From positions 1 through 7,597 of the forward strand of contig CALDZS010000072.1 in NCBI GenBank assembly GCA_937944065.1: a stretch of DNA of 7,597 bases, written 5' to 3'. Numbering within the stretch: position 1 is the stretch's first letter; the number at the start of each line of letters is the position of its first letter. Below, piece after piece: positions 1-5,746 of this stretch. The position numbers were made by a program, and so were the translations under genes. Origin of the DNA: an uncultured Amylibacter sp. Its GTDB lineage: Bacteria > Pseudomonadota > Alphaproteobacteria > Rhodobacterales > Rhodobacteraceae. The notes below the pieces were generated by a model. The model had not been told where the DNA came from, made no database searches, and worked only from the letters and a program-made list of their open reading frames with translations.

Positions 1-213
1 TGCCTTCATTTCGGGATCACCCAGCATCTCTTCGGCCTCTGCGATATCAGACAACAGGGTTTTGTAGCCGCTGATCTGATCAACCACAGGCTTTAAATCC
101 GAATACTCTTTCGACAAGGCCGCAATTTCATCAACAGCAGACCCATCTGACATCTTCGCCTCTAGAAAGGCAAAACGAGCAAGTATCTGTTCTAGTTTAA
201 CTTCTGGTACCAT
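1..213 (-). CDS. prfA: Peptide chain release factor 1, N-terminal part (cut by window edge)
   Basis: The minus strand reads from an ATG at 213 out of the left edge without a stop, giving 71 residues that begin MVPEVKLEQILARFAFLEAK and continue with KEYSDLKPVVDQI and AEEMLGDPEM. This is the helical N-terminal domain of bacterial class I release factors. RF1 recognises UAA and UAG in the ribosomal A site and triggers peptidyl-tRNA hydrolysis. The codon-recognition (PxT) and GGQ motifs lie beyond the edge, so RF1 rather than RF2 is judged from the N-terminal wording only. No convincing Shine-Dalgarno precedes the ATG. A TTGACC -35-like element lies 30 bases upstream, so the transcript may be leaderless or nearly so. 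The gene lies co-directional with and downstream of the DUF1499 and ispG genes, separated from them by a small gene on the opposite strand. Confidence 0.9.
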   Translation of the reverse strand, partial: MVPEVKLEQILARFAFLEAKMSDGSAVDEIAALSKEYSDLKPVVDQISGYKTLLSDIAEAEEMLGDPEMKA

Positions 214-219
214 AATGCA

Positions 220-248
220 GTCATTGCCGCTGTGATCCATAGGGTCAA
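220..248 (-). promoter_or_regulatory. Possible prfA promoter
   Basis: On the minus strand TTGACC (243-248) matches five of six bases of the sigma70 -35 consensus. After a 17-bp spacer comes AATGAC (220-225), a weak -10 with three matches. The expected start of transcription would fall close to the prfA ATG at 213, leaving little or no leader. The call rests on consensus matching only. Confidence 0.3.
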
Positions 249-292
249 GCCTGATAGGTGACTTTTCCCTGCAAATATGTTAATCTGATGGT

Positions 293-598
293 ATGAAGCT
301 GGCAATTTTCATTGCAATACTGCTTTTCCCGCTGCAATCCATTGCAGGCGATGTTGTTGAATGGCCAGACTGTTATTGCACCGACAAGGCTGGATCACGC
401 GTTGAACTGGGCGAAAACATATGTCTAACCGTCGATGGGCGCAGCTATACCGCGCGTTGCGAAATGTCCTTGAACGTGCCGATGTGGCGCGAGGTGGGGC
501 CAGAATGCCTATCCTCGTTTAATCGCGACCCGAAGTCCCCGTTCCCATTGCAAAGCACGCCGACGATTGGCGCCAAAATCGCTATGGCCCAGCATTGA
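293..598 (+). CDS. Small exported cysteine-containing protein, function unknown
   Basis: This 101-residue protein starts with a typical Sec signal peptide: Lys2, a hydrophobic stretch at about 4-14, and a probable cleavage site after Ser-Ile-Ala18. The mature part has five cysteines (27, 29, 44, 56, 72), including a Cys-x-Cys pair, in a compact block DCYCTDKAGSRVELGENIC followed by a Gly-Arg and a PMW motif. A periplasmic disulfide-bonded protein is the natural reading. From memory, similar short proteins occur in Roseobacter genomes beside prfA and end shortly after the equivalent of Cys72-Leu-Ser-Ser; I have no name or function for them. Residues 73-101 lie antisense to the DUF1499 gene and look like low-constraint extension. 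There is no strong Shine-Dalgarno before the ATG. The gene is convergent with DUF1499 and divergent from prfA. Confidence 0.72.
   Translation: MKLAIFIAILLFPLQSIAGDVVEWPDCYCTDKAGSRVELGENICLTVDGRSYTARCEMSLNVPMWREVGPECLSSFNRDPKSPFPLQSTPTIGAKIAMAQH
509..598. other. 90-bp convergent (tail-to-tail) coding overlap
   Basis: The last 30 codons of the small exported protein (plus, residues 73 onward, including its stop) and the last 30 codons of the DUF1499 protein (minus, residues 126-155 plus stop) use the same DNA on opposite strands. The conserved DUF1499 motif falls in this stretch. The last cysteine of the plus-strand protein lies immediately before it. No hairpin terminator is visible for either gene, so the two transcripts would share complementary 3' ends. 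Confidence 0.65.
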
Positions 599-976
599 TC
601 GCGAAAAGATCGAGAATGTACTGGTGGTGGGTGACAATTCCTTGAATTCAACTGTGATAATGTCAGGGAACCGGAACAACATCGACCTATGCATATAAGT
701 CAATTTTCTATTTTCCACTGACCCAAACATATAGCGCGTGCTTAACTGGCCACTGCCGAAATTCTCGATGATGTCGCCCAAGTCTTTCACAGACAGGTCA
801 ATCGTACCGACCTCTTCCATCGTGATCATGTGCGAATTGGGCTTAGTCCAGTTTGCCGCTTGCTCCGCGACACCGTCATGCCAAACTTGTTTGTCCAAAT
901 CTTTCATATGAGACCCTACTCTCGTCGCGCACAACGCAATCGCTGCGACGCATAAAATAATTTTCAACCATCGCAT
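509..976 (-). CDS. DUF1499 family protein, membrane-anchored or exported
   Basis: This 155-residue protein has a hydrophobic N-terminal segment (about 4-19) that would act as an uncleaved anchor or signal peptide. I see no clear lipobox. The C-terminal half carries the features I associate with DUF1499: RFPDIITVEF (102-111), a beta strand, then FSRSMLGHSDFGANRRR (124-140), the family's hallmark Ser-x-x-G-x-SDFG-x-N-x-x-R stretch. The biochemical role of the family is not established. The ATG follows the ispG TAG stop with no bases between (TAG then ATG), which suggests translational coupling in one transcript; its ribosome-binding site would lie inside the end of ispG. The last 30 codons overlap the small exported protein encoded on the other strand. 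Since those codons hold the conserved motif, this is probably the constrained frame there. Confidence 0.8.
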   Translation of the reverse strand: MRWLKIILCVAAIALCATRVGSHMKDLDKQVWHDGVAEQAANWTKPNSHMITMEEVGTIDLSVKDLGDIIENFGSGQLSTRYMFGSVENRKLTYMHRSMLFRFPDIITVEFKELSPTTSTFSIFSRSMLGHSDFGANRRRALQWERGLRVAIKRG

Positions 977-2095
977 CTAGTCTGAAATGTTTTCAGACTC
1001 TAATAGCTGCGCGCGTTTTTCAACCAAATCGACAATATGGTCGACCATACCATCGTTACTGATTTTATGATCCTGTTTTCCCGCCATGTAAACCATTCCT
1101 GAACCTGCGCCGCCGCCCGTGAAACCAACATCCGTCATCAAAGCCTCGCCAGGACCGTTAACCACACAACCGATGATGGACAGCGACATCGGGGTTTTGA
1201 TGTGATCCAAACGTTTTTCTAACGCCGCAACCGTTGAAATCACATCAAACCCTTGGCGTGCGCAAGATGGGCAGGAAATAATATTCACACCTCTATGCCG
1301 AAGGCCAAGCGATTTAAGAATTTCAAACCCAACCTTAACTTCTTCCACAGGATCAGCAGACAAAGAAACACGCAGCGTATCACCTATCCCCATCCATAGC
1401 AGGTTCCCAAGTCCAATCGCCGATTTGATGGTACCGGATGTCAGTCCCCCCGCCTCGGTTATCCCAATGTGGATTGGGGCATCTGTTGCCTCTGCTAAAC
1501 CTTGGTATGCCGCCGCCGCCATGAACACGTCAGATGCTTTGACCGAGATTTTGAATTCATGGAAATCATTGTCTTGCAAGATGCGAATATGATCCATACC
1601 GCTTTCGATCATGGCATCTGGACATGGCTCGCCATATTTATCCAACAGGTGCTTTTCCAACGACCCACCATTGACGCCGATGCGTATTGAACACCCGTAA
1701 TCGCGTGCGGCCTTGATGACTTCGCGAACCCGCTCTGTCGATCCGATATTGCCTGGGTTAATGCGCAAGCATGCCGCACCCGCCTGCGCTGCTTCAATCG
1801 CGCGTTTATAGTGGAAATGGATGTCTGCGACCAATGGCACGGGACTTTGGCGTACAATCTCGTGCATCGCAGCTGTCGAAGCTTCGTCTGGGCAGCTGAC
1901 CCGCACAATATCTGCACCTGCATCTGCGCACGCTTGGATTTGTGCAACGGTTGCTTTGACATCATGGGTTAACGTGTTGGTCATGGTTTGAACGCTGATC
2001 GGTGCATCGCCACCTACAGGAACAGATCCCACATGGATTTTACGGCTTTCGCGGCGATAAATATTGCGCCACGGGCGAATGCTGTTCAAGGACAT
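977..2095 (-). CDS. ispG: 4-hydroxy-3-methylbut-2-en-1-yl diphosphate synthase (IspG/GcpE)
   Basis: IspG catalyses the penultimate step of the MEP isoprenoid pathway, the reductive ring opening of methylerythritol cyclodiphosphate (MEcPP) to HMBPP, in the cytosol with a [4Fe-4S] cluster. The protein is 372 residues, the same length as E. coli IspG. An N-terminal TIM-barrel part includes SVQTMTNT (34-41), VRVSCPD (65-70) and RINPGNIG (111-118). The C-terminal cluster domain has Cys275 and Cys278 in SCPSCARQ, Cys310 in CVVNGPGEA, and Glu317. As I recall the E. coli numbering (C270, C273, C305, E312), this is a uniform shift of five, so all cluster ligands are present. The ATG has only a weak GAG ribosome-binding site. 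The gene lies 72 bp after the RodZ-like gene, as rodZ-ispG does in E. coli, and abuts the DUF1499 gene downstream. Confidence 0.97.
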   Translation of the reverse strand: MSLNSIRPWRNIYRRESRKIHVGSVPVGGDAPISVQTMTNTLTHDVKATVAQIQACADAGADIVRVSCPDEASTAAMHEIVRQSPVPLVADIHFHYKRAIEAAQAGAACLRINPGNIGSTERVREVIKAARDYGCSIRIGVNGGSLEKHLLDKYGEPCPDAMIESGMDHIRILQDNDFHEFKISVKASDVFMAAAAYQGLAEATDAPIHIGITEAGGLTSGTIKSAIGLGNLLWMGIGDTLRVSLSADPVEEVKVGFEILKSLGLRHRGVNIISCPSCARQGFDVISTVAALEKRLDHIKTPMSLSIIGCVVNGPGEALMTDVGFTGGGAGSGMVYMAGKQDHKISNDGMVDHIVDLVEKRAQLLESENISD

Positions 2096-2167
2096 GTTAG
2101 ATACTCTTTGCGATGTCGTTTAAGTTAGAAATAACGTTTCCACACTGCAGGGCAAGTAGCGAAATAG

Positions 2168-3334
2168 CTATTCCTGTGTATTCTCTGCGACAACGGGCAA
2201 GTTTACAGGTTCTTGCAGCTCAACCGCCAATTCCAACTCTGCTGCTTGGAATCTTTCCTTGATGTCATCCGGAACCAAAGAAACCTTGCGCGCAACGCCG
2301 GTCTTTATGCCGACGGGGCCAAACACATCTTGCCCGACCATCACATAGACCGAGCCAGAGTTCCCTGCGCGCAACATGGGCAATGCAATGTCAGCAGGAA
2401 CGCGGTACCTTTGACCCGCATCCAATGTCTTTTCAAACAACACGCCACCGTCTTTTTGAAAGACGCGAATCCATGCAGGGCGCACTGCCAAGATATCAAT
2501 TGCAGGCGGCCCTTCGGCGACTACAATCGGGGCAAACGCAGGTTCTTGTGGCGCTGAAACTGCGACGATTGAGCTGGTGATAGACGGGTCAATCGTGCCA
2601 ATCGGTCCATCGCGTGCGACCAATTTTGGAATTTCTAGTTCTTGCGGACGGTACAGTTGTTCCAAGCTTACAGTTTCCGTTTGAGCCAGTGCTGCACCGT
2701 TTGTTATGACGTTCGGGCCGCTTAGCTGACGTTCTGTCACTGCAGTTACTTGGGTCGTCACACCGGGCGTTTCATTCACAGGGGCGAATTGAACGCGCTG
2801 TACTTCCTGCAAAACACTCCATCCGCCAAAGCCGATACCGAACAACAAGCCCAGCAACACAAAAGTGGACGCAATACCAGAAACCGAAATGCTGCCCAAA
2901 AAGCCTGCAGGCTTTGGAACCATCGGGATACGCGGATTGAACAATGGATCGTTCATCATAGCCATTTTTGTGGCACTGACAGGGACGGCTGGCTTTTTCT
3001 TACTGGCTGTTGGTTGCGCCAAAACGACGCGCACACCGTCAAACCCGCTTTCCTCGCAAAACCGCTCAAAGCATTCTTGCGGGTCCAGGTTGAGATATTT
3101 CGCATAGGATCGAATGTAACCAGAGACGAAGCTCGCTGTGGGAAACGCTGATGCGTCACAGTCTTCGATGGCCCCCAATTGGTGCGCTTTCATCTTTAGG
3201 TCATGGGCTGCAGCTTCTAAAGTTTTACCTTTTGTGGCCCGTTCGCCACGCATGAGGTCACCCAAAGTGATCTCAAAACTATCAAAACTAGATAGCTCAG
3301 TAACCCCATTGTTTGGTTCGACATGCTCTGTCAT
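2168..3334 (-). CDS. RodZ-like helix-turn-helix membrane protein with DUF4115 domain
   Basis: Counted from the ATG at 3334 the protein has 388 residues. An N-terminal cytoplasmic HTH_25-type domain (about 20-98) includes LGDLMRGERATKGKTLEAAA, LKMKAHQLGAIE and FVSGYIRSYAKYLNLD. A charged, proline-containing linker follows, then one membrane segment at about 151-174 rich in Gly and Leu. Next comes a long low-complexity periplasmic stretch, then a DUF4115 domain (about 277-352, RPAWIRVFQKDGGVLFEKTL ... LRAGNSGSVYVMVG ... GPVG). This is the RodZ architecture. RodZ binds MreB through its HTH domain and helps set rod shape in E. coli; the role here is inferred. The start region reads GTG GTG ATG. 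The Shine-Dalgarno AGAGGGG sits 7 bases from the ATG but 1 base from the first GTG, so ATG is preferred over the longer 390-residue reading. Confidence 0.88.
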   Translation of the reverse strand: MTEHVEPNNGVTELSSFDSFEITLGDLMRGERATKGKTLEAAAHDLKMKAHQLGAIEDCDASAFPTASFVSGYIRSYAKYLNLDPQECFERFCEESGFDGVRVVLAQPTASKKKPAVPVSATKMAMMNDPLFNPRIPMVPKPAGFLGSISVSGIASTFVLLGLLFGIGFGGWSVLQEVQRVQFAPVNETPGVTTQVTAVTERQLSGPNVITNGAALAQTETVSLEQLYRPQELEIPKLVARDGPIGTIDPSITSSIVAVSAPQEPAFAPIVVAEGPPAIDILAVRPAWIRVFQKDGGVLFEKTLDAGQRYRVPADIALPMLRAGNSGSVYVMVGQDVFGPVGIKTGVARKVSLVPDDIKERFQAAELELAVELQEPVNLPVVAENTQE

Positions 3335-3341
3335 CACCACG

Positions 3342-3348
3342 CCCCTCT
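3342..3348 (-). promoter_or_regulatory. Ribosome-binding site deciding the RodZ-like start
   Basis: The minus strand carries AGAGGGG, a strong Shine-Dalgarno. It is 7 bases from the ATG at 3334 and only 1 base from the in-frame GTG at 3340, so initiation at the ATG is favoured. Confidence 0.7.
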
Positions 3349-3353
3349 TGAAT

Positions 3354-3385
3354 CATCACGTCGACATTTTTTGCACATAACGTCG
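3354..3385. repeat. Short direct repeat upstream of the RodZ-like gene
   Basis: CATCACGTCG (3354-3363) and CATAACGTCG (3376-3385) match at nine of ten positions and are offset by 22 bp, about two helical turns. They sit between a possible promoter (3406-3434) and the RodZ-like start. A tandem operator or a chance repeat are both possible. Confidence 0.3.
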
Positions 3386-3405
3386 TTCCGAGAATATTTA
3401 AAGAT

Positions 3406-3434
3406 GGAATAGCCTAAAATGACTAATTTTGCAA
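3406..3434 (-). promoter_or_regulatory. Possible promoter for the RodZ-like gene and ispG
   Basis: In the 112-bp gap after hemA the minus strand has TTGCAA (3429-3434, four of six -35 matches), a 17-bp spacer and TATTCC (3406-3411, three of six -10 matches). The spacing is ideal but the -10 is weak. No hairpin terminator is visible after hemA, so read-through from hemA is an alternative. Confidence 0.28.
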
Positions 3435-3446
3435 AGGGTTACAGAA

Positions 3447-4670
3447 TTAACAGGCGAGTTTTGACCTATTCAGCTCGCAATGCGACCAAAGAACGTCCAT
3501 TGCGTCGACCAATTGATTAATCATCTCTTGGCTGTGAACTGGTGAAGGCGTGAATCGCAACCGCTCTGTTCCCGTCGGAACAGTCGGAAAATTGATAGGT
3601 TGAACATAGATCGAATAGTCATTCAGCAACATATCTGACAACTGTTTACACTTTACTGGATTACCTACATGCACGGGTACAATATGGCTACCTTGGTCAT
3701 CCAACGGCAATCCCAAAGCACGAAAACGGTCTTTGATAATGTTGGCTTTTTCTTGATGTGATTGGCGCAAGAACTGATCGGCTTTCAAAAACTCAACAGA
3801 CGCGTAAGCGCCAGCAGCAATTGCAGGAGGCAACGATGAGGTGAAAATAAAGCCAGGCGCATAAGACCGGATCGCATCAATCAGATTGGCGTTCCCCGCA
3901 ATGTAACCACCGATAACGCCGTATGCTTTTGCCAGCGTACCGTTGACGATGTCGACCTGATCTTGCAAACCCAATTGTTCCAACACCCCGCCACCGCGCG
4001 GACCGTACATTCCAACGGCATGGACCTCGTCAATGTAGGTTAGAGCATCAAACTCTTTCGCCAGATCAATGATCTCTTTGATCGGGGCAAAGTCGCCATC
4101 CATTGAATACAAAGATTCGAACGCAATGACCTTGGGTGCTGATGGGTCGGAATTTTCCAGCAGTTCGCGCAAATGCTCTACGTCGTTATGACGGAATATC
4201 TGTTTTTCACCGTTACCGTGTCGAATGCCTTGGATCATGGAAGCATGGTTCAGCGCATCAGAATAAATGATCAAGCCGTCGAACAATTGCGGTAGCGCCG
4301 ACAAAGTCGCCTCGTTTGCATTATAGGCCGAGGTGAATAACAACGCAGCTTCTTTTTGGTGCAAATCTGAAATCGACGCCTCTAGCTGGCGGTGATAGAT
4401 TGTATTGCCTGAAATATTCCGCGTTCCACCAGAACCGACACCCGCCACATCGATGGCCGTTTTCATCGCATCTATGACGACGGGATGCTGACCCATACCT
4501 AAATAGTCATTACCGCACCAAACTGTGATTTCTTTAACGACGCCATCTGCCTGGGTCCAATTCGCTTTTGGAAACGATTGGTTTTGGCGACATATGTCTT
4601 GGAACACACGATAACGCCCCTCTTCATGTAGGCGTGCCAAAGATGCGTTAATTTTCTGATCATAGGTCAT
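3447..4670 (-). CDS. hemA: 5-aminolevulinate synthase (ALAS)
   Basis: ALAS is a PLP enzyme that condenses succinyl-CoA with glycine to 5-aminolevulinate, the first step of tetrapyrrole synthesis by the C4 (Shemin) route used by alphaproteobacteria. The 407-residue length fits Rhodobacter HemA. Visible residues include Arg21 (EGRYR), WCGNDYLGMG (51-60), Thr83 and Asn85 (GSGGTRNISG), Asn141-His142 (LNHASM), Asp214 and His217 (YIDEVHAVG), the PLP-binding Lys248 (NGTLAKAYG), and Arg372 in GTERLRFTPSP near the C-terminus. These match the R. capsulatus enzyme as I recall it, with identical numbering up to Lys248. Residue 247 is Ala where many ALAS have Gly, which the class II aminotransferase signature allows. 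The ATG at 4670 agrees with the family's N-terminus. The only Shine-Dalgarno-like GGA lies in the 3' arm of a hairpin at 4680-4696, hinting at translational control. Confidence 0.97.
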   Translation of the reverse strand: MTYDQKINASLARLHEEGRYRVFQDICRQNQSFPKANWTQADGVVKEITVWCGNDYLGMGQHPVVIDAMKTAIDVAGVGSGGTRNISGNTIYHRQLEASISDLHQKEAALLFTSAYNANEATLSALPQLFDGLIIYSDALNHASMIQGIRHGNGEKQIFRHNDVEHLRELLENSDPSAPKVIAFESLYSMDGDFAPIKEIIDLAKEFDALTYIDEVHAVGMYGPRGGGVLEQLGLQDQVDIVNGTLAKAYGVIGGYIAGNANLIDAIRSYAPGFIFTSSLPPAIAAGAYASVEFLKADQFLRQSHQEKANIIKDRFRALGLPLDDQGSHIVPVHVGNPVKCKQLSDMLLNDYSIYVQPINFPTVPTGTERLRFTPSPVHSQEMINQLVDAMDVLWSHCELNRSKLAC

Positions 4671-4679
4671 ATGAAGTGA

Positions 4680-4696
4680 TTCCGTGCTTTACGGAA
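4680..4696 (-). promoter_or_regulatory. Perfect hairpin in the hemA leader, possibly covering the ribosome-binding site
   Basis: On the minus strand TTCCGT-AAAGC-ACGGAA forms a 6-bp perfect stem with a 5-base loop, ending 9 bases before the hemA ATG. The 3' arm contains GGA, the only purine-rich Shine-Dalgarno-like stretch near the start. It is not followed by a T-run, so it is not a terminator. It could limit ribosome access or be a dyad operator. Confidence 0.4.
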
Positions 4697-4784
4697 CCTT
4701 CATATACAAAAAACGCGATATGTTTAAGGAACAAATCGACGCATTCAATCAAAGAACCGCCGACGTCCAGAAATTTAATCCAAT

Positions 4785-5294
4785 TTAGTAGATATAGCGG
4801 ATTTGATCCGCCCAATACCGTTCTACTTTGACCAGACTAGAGGCGATATCCTCCAGTGTGTTTTCGGTCAAAACGCCGCGCGTTTTCATACCCTCTGCAT
4901 GTCGACCAAACAGTTCTGACACGATTTTCCGAATGGATTTGCCCTTGTCTGTCAGTTTGACCCGGACTGCCCTCCGATCAATTTCGCATCTTTTGTGATG
5001 CATATAGCCACATTCAACCAGTTTCTTAAGGTTGTAGGAAACGTTAGATCCCTGATAATAGCCACGTGATTTTAATTCGCCCGCCGTGACTTCGTTATCA
5101 CCGATGTTAAACAACAATAAAGCTTGGACAGAGTTGATGTCCAACAAACTCAGACGTTCAAATTCATCCTTAACGACATCCAATAGCAATCGGTGTAATC
5201 GTTCAACCATCGCGAGGGTTTCTAGGTAGTGATTTAAAAATTCACTGCCACCGCCCTGCGGTACAGCAATATCTACGGGTTCGTGCATGCTCAT
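4785..5294 (-). CDS. MarR family transcriptional regulator, LdtR-like
   Basis: From the ATG at 5294 the protein has 169 residues. A long N-terminal helix (ETLAMVERLHRLLLDVVKDE, about 25-44) leads into a winged helix-turn-helix: DINSVQALLLFNIGDNEVTAGEL (52-74), recognition helix region SRGYYQGSNVSYNLKKLVECG (76-96), and wing residues DRRAVRVKLTDKG (106-118). The closing helices would form the dimer interface. The wording resembles the alphaproteobacterial LdtR group, which in Liberibacter and rhizobia controls an L,D-transpeptidase and stress tolerance; the target here is unknown. An in-frame TTG at 5345 would add 17 residues. I reject it because GGAG (5301-5304) lies 6 bases before the ATG and the extra stretch holds an operator-like inverted repeat. 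The gene lies between sdhE and hemA in the same orientation, so co-transcription or control of hemA is possible but unproven. Confidence 0.88.
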   Translation of the reverse strand: MSMHEPVDIAVPQGGGSEFLNHYLETLAMVERLHRLLLDVVKDEFERLSLLDINSVQALLLFNIGDNEVTAGELKSRGYYQGSNVSYNLKKLVECGYMHHKRCEIDRRAVRVKLTDKGKSIRKIVSELFGRHAEGMKTRGVLTENTLEDIASSLVKVERYWADQIRYIY

Positions 5295-5300
5295 TCCAGT

Positions 5301-5304
5301 CTCC
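5301..5304 (-). promoter_or_regulatory. Ribosome-binding site deciding the MarR start
   Basis: The minus strand reads GGAG, 6 bases before the ATG at 5294. No comparable site precedes the upstream TTG at 5345, so the shorter 169-residue reading is favoured. Confidence 0.6.
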
Positions 5305-5329
5305 GACAAATCTTTAGATGTCTTTTGTC
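5305..5329. promoter_or_regulatory. Inverted repeat upstream of the MarR gene, candidate autoregulatory operator
   Basis: GACAAA (5305-5310) and TTTGTC (5324-5329) are perfect 6-bp inverted arms separated by 13 bp, lying just before the ribosome-binding site of the MarR gene. MarR regulators commonly bind inverted repeats in their own promoters. I saw no second copy in the hemA or aminotransferase leaders. Function is inferred. Confidence 0.35.
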
Positions 5330-5362
5330 TGAAATTTGAAAACAAGTTATTAAGTTGCTCGG

Positions 5363-5629
5363 TTATTTTTTCTTCGCCAGGAAATAATCGCGTACAATTT
5401 TAATCGATGGACGCAGCGCCATGGGTGCGTCCGCTTGCCCTGACACCCAAAGATATAGATCATGATCCTGTTCTTCCATCAGTACCTCGTGCGCATCCAA
5501 CTCTGCTGCGTTCAAACTGGCAAGCCGGTCATCGGCAAACCCGCCCAAGATCAAGTCCATCTCTTTGATACCGCGCCGCCACGACCGAATGCGCAGTCTT
5601 TTTAGTCTATGTTCGGCGGTTTCGCTCAT
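5363..5629 (-). CDS. sdhE: FAD assembly factor SdhE (succinate dehydrogenase assembly factor 2 family)
   Basis: SdhE is a small cytosolic protein that promotes covalent attachment of FAD to the flavoprotein subunit SdhA of succinate dehydrogenase. The 88-residue length is typical. The N-terminal helices carry RLKRLRIRSWRRGIKEMDLI, which contains the family's RGxxE signature as Arg19-Gly20-x-x-Glu23, the SdhA-contacting motif. The following FADDRLASLNAAELDAHEVL and the acidic EEQDHDLYLWVSG stretch complete the five-helix fold. The ATG has an AGGA Shine-Dalgarno 9 bases upstream. The gene is divergent from the aspartate aminotransferase gene and precedes the MarR gene by 68 bp, with no visible terminator between. 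Next-but-one to hemA, it places two succinyl-CoA/succinate-related functions in one neighbourhood. Confidence 0.93.
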   Translation of the reverse strand: MSETAEHRLKRLRIRSWRRGIKEMDLILGGFADDRLASLNAAELDAHEVLMEEQDHDLYLWVSGQADAPMALRPSIKIVRDYFLAKKK

Positions 5630-5656
5630 GGCTTGATATCCTAATTTTATAAGCGC

Positions 5657-5684
5657 GAGATATCATATCGAACAGCACAGTCAA
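5657..5684 (-). promoter_or_regulatory. Possible sdhE promoter
   Basis: The minus strand has TTGACT (5679-5684, five of six -35 matches), a 16-bp spacer and TATCTC (5657-5662, three of six -10 matches). A better -10, TATGAT at 5662-5667, is only 11 bp away, too close for sigma70. The location in the divergent gap supports a promoter; the exact boxes are uncertain. Confidence 0.33.
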
Positions 5685-5690
5685 ACTCGC

Positions 5691-5719
5691 TTGCTCTGAT
5701 CTGGAACCTTGGCTACATA
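5691..5719 (+). promoter_or_regulatory. Possible promoter for the aspartate aminotransferase gene
   Basis: TTGCTC (5691-5696) and TACATA (5714-5719) are separated by 17 bp, each matching three of six consensus bases. The boxes are weak, and the call depends mainly on the divergent arrangement. The gene itself has a good AAGGA ribosome-binding site at 5734-5738. Confidence 0.22.
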
Positions 5720-5746
5720 TTTAGCTGTATTAAAAGGATATACCCC

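Noticed and set aside
1502..1965. Open frames on the opposite strand or in another frame within ispG
   Set aside because: They lie inside a full-length ispG with all motifs, have no family features and no ribosome-binding site, and follow from codon bias.
2213..3151. Several plus-strand open frames antisense to the RodZ-like gene
   Set aside because: Their composition is shadow-like (rich in Arg, His, Gln), and they have no motifs or start signals. The minus-strand frame explains the DNA.
3335..3340. GTG GTG start giving a 390-residue RodZ-like protein
   Set aside because: The strong ribosome-binding site is only 1 base from the first GTG but 7 bases from the following ATG.
4671..4784. FnrL (TTGAT-N4-ATCAA) or PpsR (TGT-N12-ACA) sites upstream of hemA
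   Set aside because: Only isolated half-sites such as TTGAT are present, with no full dyad of either type.
5295..5345. N-terminal extension of the MarR protein from a TTG codon
   Set aside because: The TTG lacks a Shine-Dalgarno, while the ATG at 5294 has GGAG at 6 bases. The extension also overlaps an inverted repeat typical of a leader.
5635..5664. Two GATATC copies in the divergent sdhE/aminotransferase gap as an operator pair
   Set aside because: Each is a short self-palindrome in AT-rich DNA. Spacing and flanks do not match, so chance is sufficient.
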